Source: Sporodiniella umbellata
Lineage: Eukaryota > Mucoromycota > Mucoromycetes > Mucorales > Rhizopodaceae
Direction of reading: 5' to 3'
Length of the DNA stretch: 64,000 bases
Assembly: GCA_025677835.1 (NCBI GenBank)
Contig: JAIXMR010000060.1
Span: forward strand, 1 to 64,000
Under the pieces are notes generated by a model, which was not told where the DNA came from, made no database searches, and saw only the letters and a program-made list of their open reading frames with translations. Made by a program: the position numbers and the translations under genes. Position 1 is the stretch's first letter, and each line of letters starts with the position of its first letter. Positions 60,005-64,000 of the stretch are shown here, piece by piece.

Positions 60005-60911
60005 GATAAAGACAAGTGCTGATGACATGTGAAAGTAACAAATAGAGAATAGAATTGAAAACAATAAAGGTTACCTAAAAACACGTAAAGTCTCTGTTCA
60101 AAAGCGTATCACAAGTAGAATTCTCTGAAAAAAAAAAAAAAAAAAGGGAAAGTCTATAACACTTGGATCAAATCGCTTTACCCATTGCGTTCTAAAGCAT
60201 CCTTTATTTCATGATGATGAAACTATGCCGTGAGTTCTTTATGACAAATGAAATATCCAAAAAAAAAAAAAAAAAAAAAAAAAAAACAAACCCTCTTATC
60301 GTCTTGTTTGATAAATCAGTTTAGGTAAGCATTATCCACGGCCATTGAAAAGATCAATTAGTTTAGATACGACTGGGCCAGTAAAAAGAAATGTCAATCA
60401 CCCAAAATTAAAAAGCAAAAGGTCCTTAGGGATGGTTTCCTTTTGTCATACGATTTTTATTGTATGTGTGTGTACGTCTATTTTACCTATTTTTGGGCAT
60501 TGTTAAACCCATCCGGAGAACTCAATTTCTAATGTGAAAAACAATAGAAATCCAATCACGGAATATTTATTCAAAGTTTTCAGAATTAAAGTTTTATTTT
60601 CAGTGAAACAATAGCAAGATAAGGCCGTTTTTAACGATATAAAAAAAAAAAAAAAAAAAAAAGAAAGAAATATACAACACACTCTTTATTGAATCATGAA
60701 GCAAATCAAATAAAAGAGTGAAAGATGAAAATGTCTATTTTTTCAAGAGTTATATGTGTGTGTATATATGCGTATGTATCAATGGTGAGGGGGGGGGGGT
60801 AGGGGAATTTTTTTTTTCTTCTTTTTAAAAAGAGGTTCTTCTATAAAATATACACACTTTTTTTTTTTTTTTTTTTTTTCTTTTTTTTGTTGTTGTTTCA
60901 AAGATGAATAT
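59450..60911. other. Intergenic stretch with repeats, 1.5 kb
   Basis: No supported gene. A 109-codon minus frame (59735-60064) is mostly translation of a (GA)n repeat (59966-60002) and a T/C run. Its last 40 codons (ending CLCLICGSD, then a Lys-rich tail) look more protein-like but have no start of their own. Long A runs lie near 59480-59515, 60260-60285 and 60642-60662, and a T run near 60860-60880. The 3' end of the J-domain gene is at the right edge. Confidence 0.45.
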
Positions 60912-62694
60912 TTAACCAAAGTGGAAGCTATAGCCTCCATTTTGAGGTTGACGTCTTCCACCACCAGGGAAACCACCGCCCATGCCTCCACCAGGGAAAC
61001 CGCCACCCATACCGCCAGGAAAGCCGCCACCCATACCACCGCCCATACCACCGCCAAACATTTGAGCAAAGATATCGTTCACATCTACACCACCACCCAT
61101 ACCTCCACCAGGGAAACCACCACCCATACCTCCCTCAAGATCCACACCGGAATCGTATCGAGCTTTCTTTTCGGCATCACTCAGAATAGCATAGGCTTCA
61201 CCAATCTCTTTGAACCGTACCTCAGCTTTTTCATCGCCTGCGTTCTTGTCGGGGTGGTATTGAAGTGCCAACTTACGATAGGCTTTTTTGATCTCGGTCT
61301 CGGTCGCAGTCTTGGTCAGTCCAAGCACCTTGTAATAATCTTTACGTTGTGACTTTTTAAGCTCCAGTTCAGCTTTACGCAACAGGCTTTGGTATTCTCG
61401 GTTGGACCCATCCACCTCTATCAGCTTTTGATAGTCTTTCACTGCTTCTTCGTACTGTTCGGTTTCCATATAGCAAGCTGCACGTCGACTAAACACTTTG
61501 AAAAATTCGCCATCCAATGAAAGTGCTTGATCGCAATCCGATAACGCTTCATCAAATTTCTTTTGCTAAATCATCACACACACACACACAATGTCAGCAT
61601 CTATATCAATAGCAGACCCGTGGATTTACCTTTTGCAAGACTGCAGCTCGGTTAGAATAAAGACGAGCATTCATATGGTCGTTCTTGGGATCAATCTCAA
61701 GCGCCGATGTATAAGCCTCATAAGCATCTGCCAACCGATTGGATTTAAAAGCCACGTTGCCCACCTCTTTTTGTGCTTCCACCGCTTTGGCCATCTTTAG
61801 TAAAGTACGTGCCTTACTGAAATCAGGATCACAACGTAAAGCTTCTACACAATGAGCCGTGGTCTTTTGATTGTCCCCTTGACTATAAAACACACGCGCT
61901 CTCAAGTACAACGCATCCGGGTTTTGTGTATCCAAACGCATCAAGGCGCTATGATACATACAGATCAGATCAACACTTTTCCTCCCCCTTTCTCTCTCTC
62001 TCTCTCTCTTTTTCGCTTACTTTGCAATCCGGCTAGCTTCAGAGTAATTCTTTTCACCCAAAGCACATTCAGCTTCCATCATTCTCCATTGCAAAGGAAC
62101 TTGTTCACTATCGATAAAACTGATAGCACGGTTCAGACTGTTTCTGGCCAAAGGGAATTGTTCGTTTTCCATGAATGTTTTGACCTGGGCAAGGTACATG
62201 TGTACGTTTTGTAGCGCATGATAATCCTTAGCAGCTGCCTTGGGATCCAATTCAGAAGCCCGTTGAAGCAAACGGCCGGCTTCTTCCAAATGACCGATAT
62301 TCAATTGACATTTACCAGCTCTCGCATAAGCTTTGGCATTCGTAGGATCTAACTCCACCGCCTTCAAACTGTCCGTCGCTGCCTGTTGATACTGCTTTTT
62401 CATCAAATAGGCAGCAGCTCGGTTGTTATAATAAGTAGCTGTGTTAGGTGAAGCCTCTTGATAAAATTCATAACCATCAGTCTTTTGTACAAAAAAACTA
62501 AAAACACTCACCAATAGCTTCACTATATAATCGAATCGCTTCGTTATAATCACCAAGTTTGTATTGTTCATTAGCAAGGCTTTTGATTTCCTCAGGGGAT
62601 CTGTTGTTTGAATTCCAATTAAATCTATCCCTCTCTTTTTTTTTTTTTTTTACAAGATTATTTACAATTGTTGATCGGTATCCATGGCTGTCAT
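60912..62694 (-). CDS. TPR and J-domain Hsp70/Hsp90 co-chaperone (DNAJC7-like)
   Basis: Five exons on minus: 62694-62666, 62600-62512, 62456-62021, 61948-61630, 61565-60912; 508 aa. The exon 3 start ([18 protein letters not shown]) was chosen because the nearer acceptor breaks the frame. Tandem TPR repeats fill about 12-360: [60 protein letters not shown] and [17 protein letters not shown] domain follows at about 366-430 (KDYYKVLGL) with the Hsp70-activating HPD at 395-397. A Gly/Met/Phe-rich tail of [14 protein letters not shown] repeats and a [11 protein letters not shown] end complete it. It shuttles clients between Hsp70 and Hsp90. Start ATG 62694 or 62685. Confidence 0.93.
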
Positions 62695-62779
62695 TTTTGG
62701 TTATTTTATGGCTAAAGAAAATAGAAACAAAAGCTTCTGGCTTATTTGGATTTGAAAGGGAAAGAAGAAAGAAAAGGAG

Positions 62780-62814
<35 letters not shown>

Positions 62815-62876
62815 TTTAAAAATTAGGTGCTTTAAAAAAAATTGATAGAATTTGCCAGAAAAAAAAATTTGTACCG

Positions 62877-62910
<34 letters not shown>

Positions 62911-62937
62911 AAACCCGAAATTGACGATGGAAAATGC

Positions 62938-62972
<35 letters not shown>

Positions 62973-63280
62973 CTCCTTTTCTTTTTTTTTTTTTTTTGCC
63001 TGAAAAAAAGTATCGCTTTTTGAACAAAACCCTGTCGCCAAAAGTGAAAGGACGCCATCCGTTACTTTTGAATGAAAGATGGGCTTGAATTGTATCAAAT
63101 GGCTTGATTTAAGTTTGTTTTTAATGGGCGACTTTTGCTCAAGTGAACCTAGATAACAAGACAGGTTAATCTTATCCTTGTAGCACAAAAACAGTTATGC
63201 AAAGTGCTGTAGATCACATGGCCCTCTTTCAACTTTTTCAAGCTCTTTTTTTGTTTTCTTTTCTTTTTCTTTCAAGTAGA
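62695..63280. other. Homopolymer-rich intergenic region
   Basis: A chain of A and T homopolymers, including A at about 62781-62810, A at 62877-62908 and T at 62941-62972. No gene. It separates two divergently transcribed genes. Confidence 0.6.
62877..62972. repeat. A32/T32 inverted homopolymer pair
   Basis: About 32 As (62877-62908) and about 32 Ts (62941-62972) separated by 32 bp of ordinary sequence. As single strands they can pair into a 32-bp stem. Confidence 0.85.
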
Positions 63281-63646
63281 ATGCCTTTCCGTTGTCGATG
63301 TGGTAGAACATTTGAAAAAACCGAGAGCTTTACTACGCATACCTCTTCTTGTGTGCCCTTTCATCATCGCCGGATGTCGGATACCTTTCAATCCTCACAT
63401 CCGTTGAGTCCTAGCCAATCCTATACAGACAGAAAGAGACAAGGCTCTTTACCTTTCATCAACACTTCCATCGCTCAATCACTCACCGGCTTCCTAACCT
63501 CTCCCACACGAGATACATCACCTATCCTAAACGACCTATCTCCTCTTTTCATGCCCACAGCTCTCTCTCTTCAAAACGCATTTGAAGGCGCAAGAAGAAG
63601 GTCTTCCTCCTCTCACTCTACCCTATCCGAGTCTTCTTCACAATAA
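63281..63646 (+). CDS. Small C2HC zinc-finger protein
   Basis: Single exon; ATG 63281 gives 121 aa. The frame extends upstream to an ATG at 63197, but that adds a T-rich, Phe-rich stretch typical of leaders here, so 63281 is preferred. Residues 3-24 form one finger: C-x-C at 5/7 (CRCGRTF), then His20 and Cys24 (FTTHTSSC), the form seen in fungal single-finger proteins. The remainder is Ser/Thr/Pro-rich with SLPFINTSIAQSLTGFLTSP and a basic RRRSSSSHS near the C terminus. Function unknown; nucleic-acid or protein binding is likely. Confidence 0.65.
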   Translation: MPFRCRCGRTFEKTESFTTHTSSCVPFHHRRMSDTFQSSHPLSPSQSYTDRKRQGSLPFINTSIAQSLTGFLTSPTRDTSPILNDLSPLFMPTALSLQNAFEGARRRSSSSHSTLSESSSQ

Positions 63647-63648
63647 AT

Positions 63649-63920
63649 AGTTTTCTCTCAATTGCCACGCCTGCTTTTTTTTTTTTTTTTTCTTCTTCTT
63701 CTTGAGCAAGTCTTTCCCAAAACAACACTACATACATATAAATGTATGTGAATCTTTCTTTTTTTCTCTCTCTTTGGGAATGAATCACTTTAGCCACTCT
63801 GATACAAAGGAGGTAATCACAACAAAAAGAAAGGTTTGCAAGGCGACGGACTTTGAACAGAGCGGTCACAAAAAGAAGCTTATTAATGCTGTCTGTTATC
63901 TTTCAGTGATGATTTTTTAA

Positions 63921-63954
<34 letters not shown>

Positions 63955-63962
63955 CTGTCAAG
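63649..63962. other. Intergenic region before the last gene
   Basis: 314 bp, with a T run at 63676-63690 and another at about 63921-63945 just upstream of the next start. No feature beyond these tracts. Confidence 0.45.
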
Positions 63963-64000
63963 ATGCACCAAGCGATACCTCAGCTATTGAAATTACCTTT
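63963..64000 (+). CDS. Start of a gene running off the window
   Basis: ATG at 63963 follows a T-rich leader like those of the other genes and opens a frame MHQAIPQLLKLPF that is still open at the end of the window. Too short to assign. Confidence 0.35.
   Translation, partial: MHQAIPQLLKLP

Noticed and set aside
59735..60064. Small Cys-containing minus protein ending CLCLICGSD with a Lys-rich tail
   Set aside because: The frame runs through a (GA)n repeat and a T tract and I could not build a spliced model with a start codon.
63702..63920. 72-codon plus ORF
   Set aside because: No family character; it crosses a T-rich intergenic tract.

Overview
The window is nuclear DNA of a filamentous fungus, most likely an early-diverging one of the Mucoromycota (Mucorales-like). 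The genes carry many short GT-AG introns of about 40-85 bp and the DNA is AT-rich with very frequent poly(A)/poly(T) tracts. The set includes cytoplasmic dynein, a CM1-motif protein, a SAM+HMG-box protein, a small Myb protein starting MDIRHLLC, and a helix-turn-helix relic of a type I associate with Mucorales transposons. The species cannot be named from this sequence.

Layout. 0-7.7 kb: gene-poor, with a transposase-like relic, a 23-bp tandem repeat, a hydrophobic ORF and a Myb-like gene. 7.7-13.1 kb: glutathione peroxidase, VPS53 and RPL7 in tandem on +; RPL7 intron 2 is a GC-AG intron hosting a box C/D snoRNA. 13.1-17.5 kb: gene-poor with decayed coding stretches. 17.5-26.5 kb: an EF-hand protein, a large RasGEF (+) and a TBC Rab-GAP (-). 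27.7-44.8 kb: cytoplasmic dynein heavy chain followed 145 bp later by a CM1-motif coiled-coil protein. 45.2-47.3 kb: pyruvate kinase. 49.7-64 kb: a two-finger GATA factor, a CH-like unknown protein, a secreted 2H-phosphoesterase-like protein, SCP2, a SAM+HMG protein, farnesyltransferase beta, PET191, a TPR/J co-chaperone, a small zinc-finger protein and the 5' end of one more gene.

I spliced every multi-exon gene by hand. Each model joins to a length divisible by three and restores an uninterrupted family-like protein. Exon coordinates are in the entries. Several start codons remain uncertain.

Most genes are housekeeping. Possible functional pairings are dynein with the CM1 protein (microtubule motor and gamma-tubulin recruitment), and VPS53, the TBC protein, RasGEF and farnesyltransferase beta (small-GTPase and trafficking functions). 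These are physical neighbours with no evidence of co-regulation. The most distinctive observations are the intronic snoRNA whose antisense element predicts a specific 25S rRNA methylation, the GATA protein with an AreA-type N terminus and two fingers split by introns at the identical place, and a decayed minus-strand reading frame in the 15.4-15.9 kb desert.
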